A stretch of 64,000 nt of DNA from Advenella faeciporci (GTDB taxonomy: Bacteria; Pseudomonadota; Gammaproteobacteria; Burkholderiales; Burkholderiaceae_B). A program made the position numbers and the translations under genes. The notes under the pieces are model-generated. The model searched no databases. It saw nothing but the letters and a program-made list of their open reading frames with translations, and had not been told where the DNA came from. The stretch lies in the NCBI RefSeq assembly GCF_014652395.1, contig NZ_BMYS01000010.1, positions 32,098 to 96,097 of the forward strand, written 5' to 3'. Below, one piece after another: positions 7,714-16,857 of this stretch (position 1 is its first letter; every line of letters begins with the position of its first letter).

Positions 7714-9069
7714 CTAACCCCGCATGGTAACGAACTCTTCGGCTGCGGTAGGGTGAATGCCAATCGTACTGTCAAACCCGGCCTTGGTCACACCCGCCTT
7801 AACCGCAACGGCAAAGCCCTGGATAATTTCTCCGGCATCGTCACCTGCCATATGCATCCCCACTACTTTATCGCTAGCCACATCAACAATCAGCTTCATG
7901 AAAACGCGCGCGGCACTGCCGCTTAACGTATGCTTGAGCGGCCGGAACTCGGAACGGAATACCCGGATATCGCCAAATTTGTCCCTTGCTTCTTCTTCCG
8001 AATAACCGACTGTTCCAATATTGGGATGGGTAAACACTGCAGTGGGAATATATTCATAACTCATTTTTTTCTGTTTTTTACCGAACAGGTCATCTACCAG
8101 CACCATGGCTTCGGCAAGGGCCACCGGTGTGAGCTGGACCCGGTCTGTCACATCACCCAGGGCAAAAATGGAAGGAATTGAAGTTTGATAACGTTCATTG
8201 ACCTTTATTGCACCGTTTTTGGCGGTTTGCCCACCCAGCGCTTCGAACCCCAATCCCTTGATATTGGGAGCCCGTCCCGTTGCATAAAGAATCTGGTCTG
8301 CCACCAGCACTGAGCCGTCTTCAAGGGTTGCTTTCAGGCCTTCTGGTGTTTTTTCAACTGAGGCAATATTTGTGTTGGTCCTTATATCAACACCTGCCTT
8401 GCGCATTTCACCGGCCACAAAATCACGGATTTCACGATCAAAACCACGCAAGATTTGTTCAGAGCGATAAAGCTGAACAACCCGTGAACCCAAGCCGTTA
8501 AAAATAGAGGCGAATTCACTGGCAATATACCCTCCGCCCACCACCAGCAAGCGTTGTGGAAACTCGGGCAGGTCAAAGATTTCATTAGACGTGATCACAT
8601 ATTCTTTACCCGGCACATCAGGAACAACGGGCTTGCCACCGGTCGCAATCAGGATATGCCTGGCGGTGTATGCTTTGCCATTATCAAGCAGCACGGTGTT
8701 TGGATCTTGCAATTTTGCCCAACCACGAATGAGCTCCACGCCGGCTCCCTTGAACAGGTTTTCATACACCCCGTTAAGACGACTGATTTCTGTTGCCCTT
8801 TGACGCTTCAGGGTTTCCCAGTTAAGCACCGGTTTCTCTCCTTCCCAGCCATATCCGTGCGACTCTTCAAATGCCTCGGCATAATGCGCGGCATAACTGT
8901 ACAGTTTCTTGGGAATACACCCCAGGTTCACGCAGGTCCCCCCCAAGGGAGCCCCTTCGGCTGCGGCAACCCTTGCCCCTGTTTGAGCCGCCATACGCGC
9001 AGCCCGGACACCGCCACTTCCGGCACCAATTACAAACAAATCAAAATCAAATTTATTCTGTTCACTCAT
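7714..9069 (-). CDS. gor: Glutathione-disulfide reductase
   Basis: Cytoplasmic NADPH-dependent flavoenzyme that reduces glutathione disulfide. The 451 residues match the family. The N-terminal FAD motif is VIGAGSGGVRAAR, the redox-active disulfide is GGTCVNLGCIPKK (Cys46/Cys51), and the NADPH-binding Rossmann motif is VVGGGYIASEFA. The C-terminal catalytic dyad is GIHPTAAEEF (His about 439, Glu about 444). The NADPH loop has Arg residues (QLYRSEQILRGFD) typical of NADPH rather than NADH use. Monocistronic, with a terminator downstream and a divergent lipoprotein gene upstream. Confidence 0.95.
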   Translation of the reverse strand: MSEQNKFDFDLFVIGAGSGGVRAARMAAQTGARVAAAEGAPLGGTCVNLGCIPKKLYSYAAHYAEAFEESHGYGWEGEKPVLNWETLKRQRATEISRLNGVYENLFKGAGVELIRGWAKLQDPNTVLLDNGKAYTARHILIATGGKPVVPDVPGKEYVITSNEIFDLPEFPQRLLVVGGGYIASEFASIFNGLGSRVVQLYRSEQILRGFDREIRDFVAGEMRKAGVDIRTNTNIASVEKTPEGLKATLEDGSVLVADQILYATGRAPNIKGLGFEALGGQTAKNGAIKVNERYQTSIPSIFALGDVTDRVQLTPVALAEAMVLVDDLFGKKQKKMSYEYIPTAVFTHPNIGTVGYSEEEARDKFGDIRVFRSEFRPLKHTLSGSAARVFMKLIVDVASDKVVGMHMAGDDAGEIIQGFAVAVKAGVTKAGFDSTIGIHPTAAEEFVTMRG

Positions 9070-9354
9070 TGCTGTTTCCTACGTTAATCATCCGGTTCAT
9101 TATACGTGCTTTGCGCTGATTTCATGTTTGAAGGGAAATGCCTGGCCGGCACTCCCGGCAAAACCAGCATCCCCCACCCTTGCATTGCTTAGCTGATTGA
9201 CTGACTCATTGATTAATTACATTAAAAAAACACAGTAATGAGTTGTTTTAAAACAATATATTTTAAATAAAATGCTTATTGGCAAGCCAAAGCCTTTATC
9301 AAGACCTTATTGCCTGCGATACTGTTAAGACACTTTCTTGCCAAAGGTGAGCTT

Positions 9355-9846
9355 ATGTCCTTCCGCTTTTTGCTTTGCGCGTTCATCTGCGCCCTGTTAC
9401 TGGCCGGCTGCTCCAGCAGCCCCAAACTGTCAGATTCGTCCAAATACGCCAGGGTTGATCCGGCCAAACGACAACCCGTGATGAAAAACGCCCTGTCTTA
9501 TATTGGCACGCCCTATCGCTATGGCGGCAACCATCCCGAAGAGGGTTTTGATTGCAGCGGTTTTGTCAATTATGTTTTCAACAAAACCGCCAAGGTCCAA
9601 CTCCCCCGCAAGACCTCAATGATTGCCAGCGTTTCCAGGCCAGTCTCCAAATCGGCCCTGAAAAATGGCGACCTGGTTTTCTTCAACACCTCGGGTCCCT
9701 ACACCCACATGGGCATTTACATTGGCAATAACCAATTCGTCCATGCACCGTCAAGCCGCAATAATGGCAAGGTCAGGGTTGACTCTTTAGACAGCCGTTA
9801 CTTTGCGCAACGTTTTACCGATGCACGCACACTGTTTATCCAATAG
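9355..9846 (+). CDS. NlpC/P60 family lipoprotein (MepS/Spr-like peptidoglycan endopeptidase)
   Basis: Predicted outer-membrane lipoprotein, 163 residues. The start at 9355 is set by AAAGGTGAG upstream and by a proper lipoprotein signal (LLLAGC, Cys19). The NlpC/P60 domain carries catalytic Cys67 in FDCSGFV, His118 in YTHMGIYIG and a third polar residue at His130 in FVHAPSS. By family it hydrolyses D-Glu-mDAP or mDAP-D-Ala cross-link peptides during wall growth. It stands alone between gor and the VOC gene; substrate bond not determinable from sequence. Confidence 0.9.
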   Translation: MSFRFLLCAFICALLLAGCSSSPKLSDSSKYARVDPAKRQPVMKNALSYIGTPYRYGGNHPEEGFDCSGFVNYVFNKTAKVQLPRKTSMIASVSRPVSKSALKNGDLVFFNTSGPYTHMGIYIGNNQFVHAPSSRNNGKVRVDSLDSRYFAQRFTDARTLFIQ

Positions 9847-9849
9847 AAA

Positions 9850-9904
9850 AAGCCCGCCAATATGAAGCATCCAATGTTGGAATTCACCTCAATAAGGCGG
9901 GCTT
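9850..9904 (-). terminator. inverted repeat / terminator between two convergent genes
   Basis: AAGCCCGCC (9850-9858) pairs with GGCGGGCTT (9896-9904). On the minus strand the second arm is followed by TTTTT, so it best serves the VOC gene. A smaller CCAACATTGG hairpin lies in the 37-base loop. Confidence 0.6.
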
Positions 9905-9960
9905 GTAACACAAGAGGTTACTCATGGTGGCACTTTATGATGTCGCCATGAGACCAGGCA

Positions 9961-10497
9961 CTATTGCTTGAATTCGGGCTCGTGCAACCAGGCTGCGTGT
10001 TTGGGCGCTCTTTTGGTTTTCGACCACTCTTCCAGCATTTCCCATTTCACTTCATCCAGTTTACGATCCATTTCAGGCGTGGCGGTTTTAGCTGCCAGCT
10101 CCAGACGGTGGCCATTAGGATCACGAAAATAAATGGATTTGAAAATCACGTGATCGGTCACGCCAATCACTTCTATGCCCTTGGCCTGCAATCTTGCCTT
10201 GGTTTCTTCCAGCTCCTGGACGCTACCAACCTGGAAAGCGATATGCTGAACCCAATCGGGGGTATTGGTATCACGACCCATTGGAGGGGAATTAGGCACC
10301 TCAAAAAAAGCCAGGATATTCCCGTTACCGGCATCCATGAAAATATGCATGTAAGGATCCGGGGCCTTGGTTGAAGGAACTTTGTCTTCTGCTATAGCCA
10401 AAACGAAATCCATACCCAGGTTTTCTTTATACCAAAGTACGGTTTCTTTTGCGTCTTTGCAGCGATAAGCAACGTGATGAATTTGTTGGATAGCCAT
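9961..10497 (-). CDS. VOC (glyoxalase / extradiol dioxygenase) superfamily protein
   Basis: 178 residues: a VOC fold in the first ~140 residues, then a charged helical tail. Metal-ligand candidates are His7 or His8 in IQQIHHVAYRC, His in PDWVQHIAFQV and Glu in DPNGHRLELAA, the usual H-H-E arrangement. YFRDPNGHRLEL is the hallmark C-terminal VOC motif. The substrate cannot be named: glyoxalase, ring-cleaving dioxygenase and antibiotic-binding proteins share this fold. It is transcribed away from a MarR regulator with an inverted repeat between them, so it is probably that regulator's target. Confidence 0.8.
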   Translation of the reverse strand: MAIQQIHHVAYRCKDAKETVLWYKENLGMDFVLAIAEDKVPSTKAPDPYMHIFMDAGNGNILAFFEVPNSPPMGRDTNTPDWVQHIAFQVGSVQELEETKARLQAKGIEVIGVTDHVIFKSIYFRDPNGHRLELAAKTATPEMDRKLDEVKWEMLEEWSKTKRAPKHAAWLHEPEFKQ

Positions 10498-10542
10498 GAT
10501 ATTTGCCTCTGAAAGTTTTATAGGTGTGTATCATTTTAATTA

Positions 10543-10556
10543 GTAACGATGGTTAC
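10543..10556. promoter_or_regulatory. inverted repeat GTAAC-N4-GTTAC, candidate MarR operator
   Basis: Lies in the divergent VOC/marR gap, 46 bases from the VOC start. The GTTAC arm recurs at 10660-10664 (CGGTTAC), close to the marR start. The gap is very AT-rich otherwise. Confidence 0.4.
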
Positions 10557-10691
10557 CATTAAACTATTAATCTATTTATATGTCAACATTAATTAATGAA
10601 AATCAATTATTTATTAAAAAAACCGTTATTTTTTAGGTATCATTTAATTAATAATTACGGTTACTATATAAAATTATCCCATTATTCCAAC

Positions 10692-11138
10692 ATGAACTTG
10701 AACCTGGACGACTTCCTTCCCTACCAGATCAGTGTCCTGGCTGAGCTTGTCAGTCAATCCATTGCACCTGTTTATCAGGCACGCCATGGTTTAATGCGCG
10801 ATGACTGGCGTGTGCTGGTTGCCCTCAATCAGGGAAAACACATGCGTGCCACCGATATCTCCCTTCACGCAAGCCTTGATAAAATGCAGGTTAGCCGTGC
10901 CATCGCGCGGCTGGAAGAAAAAAACCTGCTGGCAAGAACCGTTGATGAACATGACAAGCGCAACCTGATCATTTCAGTGACCCCAAAAGGGCGCGCGATT
11001 TACCAGGAAATTGCGCCCGGCATGCTGGCGCGCAACCAATTTCTGCTGGACTGCCTGCCCCAAAACGAACAGGAACAGCTGAAAACCATCCTGCAATCCA
11101 TCCAGCAGCGGGCCGAACAGCTTATCAGGCAAGGCTGA
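10692..11138 (+). CDS. MarR family transcriptional regulator
   Basis: 148-residue winged-helix regulator from the ATG at 10692. An in-frame upstream stretch to 10596 is AT-rich and unlike MarR, so it is rejected. The recognition region is KHMRATDISLHASLDKMQVS followed by RAIARLEEKNLL, and the wing is DEHDKRNLIISVTPKGRAIY. MarR proteins usually repress a divergent gene and release DNA on binding a small phenolic or related ligand. The neighbouring VOC gene is the likely target. Confidence 0.88.
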   Translation: MNLNLDDFLPYQISVLAELVSQSIAPVYQARHGLMRDDWRVLVALNQGKHMRATDISLHASLDKMQVSRAIARLEEKNLLARTVDEHDKRNLIISVTPKGRAIYQEIAPGMLARNQFLLDCLPQNEQEQLKTILQSIQQRAEQLIRQG

Positions 11139-11208
11139 CAAAACAATCCATCCCGAAATTTAAGTTATTATTGCTGGCATTCTTCATCAATGTAAATACG
11201 GACTGGAC

Positions 11209-12018
11209 TTGATTAACAATACACTTACCATTGCCGGAATGGACCCATCCGGCGGCGCTGGCATACTCGCCGATATCAAAGCCATGAGTGCGCTGGGCAG
11301 CTATGGCTGTGCAGTTGTTGCGGCCCTTACCGCACAAAACACACAAGGCGTGACCGGGGTGCAGGCCATCACTCCAGAGTTTGTCGCCCTGCAACTGGAC
11401 ACTCTTTTTCAGGATGTCCGCATTGACGCGGTCAAGATAGGCATGCTGGGGCATGAAAAAGTCACCCTGGCAGTTGCCGAAAAACTGGCCCGATTCAAGC
11501 CTGAATATGTTGTGCTTGATCCGGTTATGGTGGCAAAAAGCGGTGATGTGCTGCTTGAAAAAAATGCCATTCATGTATTGAAAGAAACGTTAATTCCACT
11601 GTCTACCATAATCACCCCCAACCTGCCCGAAGCTGGCGTCCTGCTCAATGCCCGCCCGGCCGAGGCGCTGAAAGAGATGTACCGCGTTGCTGAAAAACTG
11701 CGCAAACTCATGTCTGACCAGGAGAACAAATGGGTACTGCTCAAAGGTGGGCACCTTCCCGGCAACGATACCGTTGATTTACTCTATAACGGTGACAAAA
11801 TGATAGAGCTGCCCGGACAACGCATTGCCACCAAAAACACACACGGTACCGGCTGCACGCTATCAGCGGCCATTTGCGCCCTGTTGCCGCAACGAAAAAA
11901 TGTCCCTGAAGCCACGCAAGAGGCCAAAGAATACCTGATTGCCGCCATTGCCAAAGCAGATCTTCTTACGGTTGGCAGCGGTCATGGCCCCGTGCAACAT
12001 TTTCATGCATGGTGGTAA
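11209..12018 (+). CDS. thiD: Hydroxymethylpyrimidine / phosphomethylpyrimidine kinase ThiD
   Basis: Ribokinase-family enzyme that phosphorylates HMP and HMP-P to HMP-PP for thiamine synthesis. 269 residues; AGMDPSGGAGILADIK at the N-terminus holds the substrate site, and the C-terminal NTHGTGCTLSAAI is the ATP/anion-hole motif with the catalytic base Asp replaced in the usual position by the GTGC context of ThiD. The start is TTG at 11209; no ATG exists before the conserved region and the upstream ribosome site is weak. No TPP riboswitch was seen upstream. Confidence 0.93.
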   Translation: MINNTLTIAGMDPSGGAGILADIKAMSALGSYGCAVVAALTAQNTQGVTGVQAITPEFVALQLDTLFQDVRIDAVKIGMLGHEKVTLAVAEKLARFKPEYVVLDPVMVAKSGDVLLEKNAIHVLKETLIPLSTIITPNLPEAGVLLNARPAEALKEMYRVAEKLRKLMSDQENKWVLLKGGHLPGNDTVDLLYNGDKMIELPGQRIATKNTHGTGCTLSAAICALLPQRKNVPEATQEAKEYLIAAIAKADLLTVGSGHGPVQHFHAWW

Positions 12019-12091
12019 GGAATACGACAAAACCCTAATGATCTTAGTACAATAGGTCTAACTTTCATTTGAATGATTACAAGTAGCCAAT

Positions 12092-12769
12092 ATGAATGCC
12101 CCAACATCTTTAATTGAACAAAGCCGCTTTAATATGGTGGAACAGCAAATCCGCCCGGCCAATGTGTTTGACAGCGCGGTGCTTGACACCATGCTTTCAT
12201 TGCCACGCGAGAACTTCGTTCCCGAACGCTACAAGAATCTGGCTTTTTCCGACATTGAAATCCCCCTGGAAGTCAATGGGATTGATACCCACGAAACCAT
12301 GCTGGCACCCAAACTTGAAGCCCGCCTGACACAAGAGCTTCAATTAAAGCCCAGTGACGCAACACTGGAAATTGGTACTGGCTCAGGTTTTCAGGCTGCC
12401 CTGCTCAGCCGCTTGTGCACCCAGGTTCTCAGCATCGAAATCGACACACATATTGCCGCTTTCGCCAAAGAAAACCTGCAGCGTGAAAAAATCAGCAATG
12501 TCAATGTTGAAATAGGTGATGGTCGCACGGGCTGGGGCTCTGCCGAGTTCAATGCCATTCTGGTTACCGGTTCTTTACCCAATATCCCCGATTCCCTGAA
12601 ATACCAGCTCGCCATCGGTGGCCGTCTGGTTGCTGTAGTGGGTCAGGCTCCTGCCATGACTGCAGTACGCATCACCCGTACCACGGCTGCCTCTTTCGAA
12701 ACCGAGACCCTGTTTGAAACCTGCATCAAACCACTTAGCGGCACAACGGTTTCACATTTCAAATTCTAG
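12092..12769 (+). CDS. Protein-L-isoaspartate O-methyltransferase family protein
   Basis: SAM-dependent methyltransferase of the PIMT (Pcm) family, 225 residues. SAM motif I is LEIGTGSGFQAALLS, with VLSIEID as the acidic strand-2 motif; ETMLAPKLEARLTQEL replaces the usual PIMT ISQPxxVAxM region. Several residues of the repair enzyme's substrate loop differ, so isoaspartyl repair is likely by family but not certain. A -10-like TACAAT lies about 45 bases upstream of the ATG. It converges on hldE2 with a 4-base overlap of stop codons. Confidence 0.82.
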   Translation: MNAPTSLIEQSRFNMVEQQIRPANVFDSAVLDTMLSLPRENFVPERYKNLAFSDIEIPLEVNGIDTHETMLAPKLEARLTQELQLKPSDATLEIGTGSGFQAALLSRLCTQVLSIEIDTHIAAFAKENLQREKISNVNVEIGDGRTGWGSAEFNAILVTGSLPNIPDSLKYQLAIGGRLVAVVGQAPAMTAVRITRTTAASFETETLFETCIKPLSGTTVSHFKF

Positions 12770-13275
12770 CTATCCGCGTCTGGCACCTGCCCTGCTTCCC
12801 TGATTTTTTTAACCAGGGAAGTGGTGGAACGCTCAAATTCAAAGGGAATGGCAATTGCCTTGCCGCCCCAGCTTTTCACCCTTGCCGTTTCAGGCAGCTT
12901 TTCCATTTCATAATCACCTCCCTTGACAATAATGTCAGGTTTGAGCTGCTCTATCAGTTCCAGTGGCGTGTCTTCAGAAAAACTGGTAACCGCGGTTACG
13001 CAAGACAGTGCCGCCAGCAAAGCCGCACGATCCTCTTGCCTGTTTAACGGGCGATCAGGTGCCTTGCCCAGGCGTCGCACCGATTCATCGGTGTTAACGG
13101 CGACAATTAGCGTGGCTCCCAGTTGTGCCGCCTGATCAAGATAACTGACATGACCTCGATGCAAAATATCAAACACCCCATTGGTAAACACCAGGGGCCG
13201 TTTGAATTGACCTTTTTCAACTGCCTGCAGGCATTGCTCGCGGCTAAGTATTTTTTTTTCAAAACGAATCGCCAT
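12766..13275 (-). CDS. rfaE2: D-glycero-beta-D-manno-heptose 1-phosphate adenylyltransferase (RfaE2)
   Basis: Nucleotidyltransferase that makes ADP-heptose for the LPS inner core. 169 residues, corresponding to the C-terminal half of the bifunctional HldE. Motifs are TNGVFDILHRGHVSYLDQA (the HxGH signature of cytidylyltransferase-like enzymes) and FERSTTSLVKKIRE near the end. The kinase half is a separate gene elsewhere, as usual in Burkholderiales. The SIS-domain gene at 39.6 kb may supply the heptose isomerase step. Confidence 0.92.
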   Translation of the reverse strand: MAIRFEKKILSREQCLQAVEKGQFKRPLVFTNGVFDILHRGHVSYLDQAAQLGATLIVAVNTDESVRRLGKAPDRPLNRQEDRAALLAALSCVTAVTSFSEDTPLELIEQLKPDIIVKGGDYEMEKLPETARVKSWGGKAIAIPFEFERSTTSLVKKIREAGQVPDADS

Positions 13276-13289
13276 TCTTGCTCATACCC

Positions 13290-14864
13290 TTATTTATTGA
13301 ACAGGCCGGCATTGACCGCCAACCACAGGAAAAGAAATGCATTCAGCGCCAGCACCATACCGACCACCATTAACACCCGCTTGGTTTTGGCCTGTGTCTG
13401 GTTGAGCTTTTCCAGCTCGCCCCTGAGCTGGGGGTTGCTATGATCCCGGGCCAGACTGGCATGCACCAGACGGGGCAGCTCTGGAATAATATGCGACCAT
13501 TGAGGGGCCTCATGCTTGATACGCTCAATAAACCCTTTAGGACCAATACGATTCCACATCCATTTCTCAAGGAAAGGCTTGGCGGTTTTCCATAAATCCA
13601 GTTCGGGATCCAATTCACGACCCATACCCTCAACATTGAGCAGGGTTTTTTGCAGCAGTACAAGCTGGGGCTGAATTTCAACATTAAAACGGCGTGAAGT
13701 CTGAAACAACCTCATTAACACCTGACCCAATGAAATTTCAGCCAGGGGTCGGTCAAAATGCGGTTCACATACTGCCCGGACAGCAGCCTCAAGCTCTTCC
13801 TCACGGGTGTTTGGAGGAACCCAGCCCGATTCAATATGCAACTGTGCCACGCGGCGGTAATCCCGCTGGAAAAAGGCCAGAAAATTCTGTGCCAGATAGT
13901 TTTTATCAAATTCCGACAGCGACCCTACGATTCCGAAGTCAAGCGCAATGTATTTACCCAGGGAGGCAGGATGGTCAGACACCAGGATATTGCCCGGATG
14001 CATGTCCGCATGGAAAAATCCATCCTCAAACACCTGAGTGAAGAAAATTTCCACACCCATGCGTGCCAGTTTTTTAATATCCACACCGGCATTGCGCAAG
14101 CGCTCAACCTGACTGACCGGAATGCCATCCATCCACTCCATGGTAAAAACCGTTTTGGTGGTCAGGTTCCAGATCACCTCAGGCACCATGATCAGCTGAC
14201 TTCGCTCGGGATCGGCAGAAAAATTACGCCTTAACTGACTGCAATTGGCCGCTTCCACCTGCAAATCCAGCTCATCGTGCAGATATTTATCAAATTCAGC
14301 GACCACTTCCTTGGGTTTAAGGCGTTTCCCGTCTGCCAGCAGTTTTTGTATCAGGTTGGCAAATACCCGCATAATGGCCAGGTCTTTTTCAATCACCTCA
14401 AGCATGCCGGGTCGCAGCACCTTGACCGCCACCTGCCGTCCATCATGCAAAACTGCCCGGTGCACCTGGGCAACCGAGGCTGAAGCAACCGGAACAGGAT
14501 CAAACCGGGCAAACAGTTGATCGGGGGACTTGCCAAAAGCCTTGGTAATACTTGCTATGGCCAGCTCAGAGGAAAAGGGTGGCACCCGATCCTGCAGGGC
14601 TGACAATTCATCGGCGATATCATGGGGAACCAGGTCGCGCCGGGTAGACATGACCTGTCCGAATTTAACGAATATCGGCCCCAATGATTCCAGTGCCAGA
14701 CGCAATCGTTCGCCACGTGGTTTTTTATATTTACGCCCAAAGCGAACGACCTTCAATAAATTGGTCGCAATGGGATGTTTGATACCACTTAAAACCAGTT
14801 CATCCAGACCATAACGAAATGAAATTAAAATAATCCTGAGCAGGCGAAAAAAAGTCATGATCAT
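13290..14864 (-). CDS. ubiB: Ubiquinone biosynthesis regulatory ATPase UbiB
   Basis: ABC1/ADCK-family atypical kinase needed for aerobic ubiquinone synthesis. 524 residues: the KxGQ-type motif is [14 protein letters not shown], the nucleotide-binding lysine lies in [12 protein letters not shown], the catalytic loop is [11 protein letters not shown] and the metal-binding DFG is LDFGIVG. Two hydrophobic segments at the C-terminus ([19 protein letters not shown]) anchor it in the membrane. The ATG overlaps the ubiJ stop by 4 bases, so UbiJ and UbiB are coupled. Confidence 0.95.
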   Translation of the reverse strand: MIMTFFRLLRIILISFRYGLDELVLSGIKHPIATNLLKVVRFGRKYKKPRGERLRLALESLGPIFVKFGQVMSTRRDLVPHDIADELSALQDRVPPFSSELAIASITKAFGKSPDQLFARFDPVPVASASVAQVHRAVLHDGRQVAVKVLRPGMLEVIEKDLAIMRVFANLIQKLLADGKRLKPKEVVAEFDKYLHDELDLQVEAANCSQLRRNFSADPERSQLIMVPEVIWNLTTKTVFTMEWMDGIPVSQVERLRNAGVDIKKLARMGVEIFFTQVFEDGFFHADMHPGNILVSDHPASLGKYIALDFGIVGSLSEFDKNYLAQNFLAFFQRDYRRVAQLHIESGWVPPNTREEELEAAVRAVCEPHFDRPLAEISLGQVLMRLFQTSRRFNVEIQPQLVLLQKTLLNVEGMGRELDPELDLWKTAKPFLEKWMWNRIGPKGFIERIKHEAPQWSHIIPELPRLVHASLARDHSNPQLRGELEKLNQTQAKTKRVLMVVGMVLALNAFLFLWLAVNAGLFNK

Positions 14865-15490
14865 GAAATACCCCGGTCACTTCGTTTGTTTTGCAGTGCC
14901 CGGATTCTTTGTTGCAAATCATCCAACTGTTGATTTGTTTCCTTCACCTTTTCCTGAAGACTTTCAAAAGCGGAACGAGACAATATGAGGCGCGCTTCTT
15001 CAGAAAAATATTCGCTCATGTTTTCCGTTCCACGACGCGCCAATTCCTGGGCATTTTCCCGGATAAAACCAAAACCTTTCAGCAGCCGTTTTGCCAGAAT
15101 GGGGCCAACCATACGCGTTAAATCATGCTCAATATCCCAACGTAAATCACGGGCAAGATCAGACACCAGTTGCGCAAGGCCTGCATCACCCTCCAGGTGC
15201 AGCAAGGAAGACAAAAGCTGCGGATTATCACGATTGCGAATCGCGTCTGGCAACTCGCTGAATTTATCTTCGGGCAAAGAAAGACTGACATTGGGAACAA
15301 CCGCGGCATCAGCCACACTTAATGAGCCGTCATAATGCAGGGTATATAGAAATGAAAAACGGGCGATATTGATCCGCACGGTTTTACCTGCATGAGCGGC
15401 AACCTTATCCTTGGCCCACGGCTCTCGGTTAAGTAAAGCATTCAGCAGATTTACGGAAACCTGATTAGGATGAAGAAAAGAGGGGAACAT
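14861..15490 (-). CDS. ubiJ: Ubiquinone biosynthesis accessory factor UbiJ (SCP2 domain)
   Basis: Lipid-binding scaffold of the ubiquinone assembly. 209 residues from the ATG at 15490 ([20 protein letters not shown]). An SCP2 domain spans the first ~115 residues, and the C-terminal ~45 residues ([20 protein letters not shown] and on) form a coiled coil, as in UbiJ. The frame stays open to 15598, but that extension is cysteine-rich and unlike the family. A terminator at 15617-15645 isolates ubiJ-ubiB from the Tim44 gene, so a promoter should lie between. Confidence 0.88.
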   Translation of the reverse strand: MFPSFLHPNQVSVNLLNALLNREPWAKDKVAAHAGKTVRINIARFSFLYTLHYDGSLSVADAAVVPNVSLSLPEDKFSELPDAIRNRDNPQLLSSLLHLEGDAGLAQLVSDLARDLRWDIEHDLTRMVGPILAKRLLKGFGFIRENAQELARRGTENMSEYFSEEARLILSRSAFESLQEKVKETNQQLDDLQQRIRALQNKRSDRGIS

Positions 15491-15616
15491 TTGATGCGTC
15501 CGGCAGAAAAAACAGTTTGGCAAACAAACTTCAAGTTTACCTTTTTTTGTCATCGCCCTGCCATAAACCTTAGCCGAACAGACAATACAACCGTGCAAGG
15601 CACTGACAAAAAACAG

Positions 15617-15645
15617 TAAAGGCGCCAGGTGTAAAGGCGCCTTTA
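15617..15645 (-). terminator. intrinsic terminator downstream of the Tim44-like gene
   Basis: TAAAGGCGCC and GGCGCCTTTA form a perfect 10-bp stem with a 9-base loop. On the minus strand it is followed by CTGTTTTTT. It sits 55 bases past the stop of the Tim44-like gene. Confidence 0.75.
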
Positions 15646-15699
15646 TGAATCTCAGCCTGCTGATTTAATGGAAAAAGCAGGCAACCTGATCAGATGGCA

Positions 15700-16686
15700 T
15701 CAAGAGGCATATTCAACCGGAATTTGCTGGATACCCGCTAACAGCCAACCACCCTGCTCGGGTTTGTACAGGTTCCATACTTCCTCAAAACGGAATGCCG
15801 CAGTATTAACTTCTTCACGCAACATACCTGAGAAACGTACACTGGCCAAATAGCCGTCACTGACCTGTTCGATACCCAGCAGCTCTGCATTGAGCAGCAC
15901 CACTTCAGTGACAGTTTGACCGGCACGGGCCGTAATTTGAGGACTAAGTTCGGCAATCAGGTCATCGGTCAGGTATTCTTTAAGGGCGGCAATATCACCT
16001 TTATCCCAAATACCCTGGATAGCCTTGAATTGTTGCTTGGCATTTTGCAGAAAGGCAGGCGTATCAAAGTCGGCCGGCACAAACCAGGACTTATCCACAT
16101 TGGGATTTTCGCCAGCAACCACCTCAGGAGCGGCTGCAGAGACCGGAGCCGCTGCTGGTGCCGGCGTAGCAGGCATTGCCGGTTTTTGGCCAAACATGGG
16201 CTGCTGCTCGCTTTGACGATACATATTATTGTTGCCACCAGCCCCTTGCATTGCAGGCTTTGCTGCACCACCACGCAAGCGACGCACAATAAACATAATG
16301 GCAAAAATAACAATACCAATCAGGATGGCACTGGATAGAAACTCAAGAAAAGCCCCCCCCAACCCCATGCTGGATAACAAAGCAGCGATACCCAAACCAG
16401 CGGCTATACCTGCGATAGGACCCAGAAAGCGGGAAAAACCGCTTTTTTGTGCAGCAGCACCTGTTGCAGCCGCTGAACTGCTGGCAGCGGCAGAGCGCTG
16501 AGTAGTATTGGCGGCAGCCGGAGGAGTCGTTGCCGCACGATTTTGAGTAACATTACTGGACTGACGGCCAAAGCTGCTGCCACCACCCATGCGACGCGCT
16601 TCCGCATCGAAAGAAACCGTGAGCATGGCTGAGGTTGAAACCACCACCAATGCCGCGGCTAAAAATCTAGACCATTTCTTAGTCAT
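15700..16686 (-). CDS. Tim44-like domain membrane protein
   Basis: 328 residues from the ATG at 16686 (MTKKWSRFLAAALVVVSTSA). N-terminal signal or anchor, then a Gly/Ser/Ala-rich linker (MGGGSSFGRQSSN, AAASSSAAATGAAAQ). Two hydrophobic segments follow (IAGIAAGLGIAALLSSMGLG and ILIGIVIFAIMFIVRRL), then an Ala/Pro linker and a C-terminal Tim44 domain of about 150 residues ending GGWLLAGIQQIPVE. It lies between ubiE and ubiJ, a conserved beta-proteobacterial arrangement. The bacterial function is unknown to me; a role near the quinone-synthesis membrane complex is only inferred from neighbours. Confidence 0.85.
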   Translation of the reverse strand: MTKKWSRFLAAALVVVSTSAMLTVSFDAEARRMGGGSSFGRQSSNVTQNRAATTPPAAANTTQRSAAASSSAAATGAAAQKSGFSRFLGPIAGIAAGLGIAALLSSMGLGGAFLEFLSSAILIGIVIFAIMFIVRRLRGGAAKPAMQGAGGNNNMYRQSEQQPMFGQKPAMPATPAPAAAPVSAAAPEVVAGENPNVDKSWFVPADFDTPAFLQNAKQQFKAIQGIWDKGDIAALKEYLTDDLIAELSPQITARAGQTVTEVVLLNAELLGIEQVSDGYLASVRFSGMLREEVNTAAFRFEEVWNLYKPEQGGWLLAGIQQIPVEYAS

Positions 16687-16857
16687 TAAAACGAGCTCCT
16701 TGTATGAATCAAGCCTGCCTATACAGGCGTACCGGCTAATCTTACAAAAAGCTGAACGTTTTAACAAGTAAAAAAAACCAAAACGGCCAGGCTATTGTTT
16801 CAAAACACTACATTTCAAACATGCCTGCCCTGTTTCATGATACCGCCAGTACTGACT

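Noticed and set aside
9243..9256. Perfect AT-rich palindrome TTGTTTTAAAACAA between gor and the NlpC gene
   Set aside because: Only A/T/G/C-poor dyad in an AT-rich promoter gap; no second copy or partner regulator, so likely by chance.
11139..11208. TPP riboswitch upstream of thiD
   Set aside because: Too short and no CTGAGA-type element.
15491..15598. In-frame extension of UbiJ with several Cys (CIVC and CLPNCFFC)
   Set aside because: Looks zinc-finger-like but is unlike UbiJ relatives, and starts 19 bases after a terminator. The start at 15490 matches the family better.
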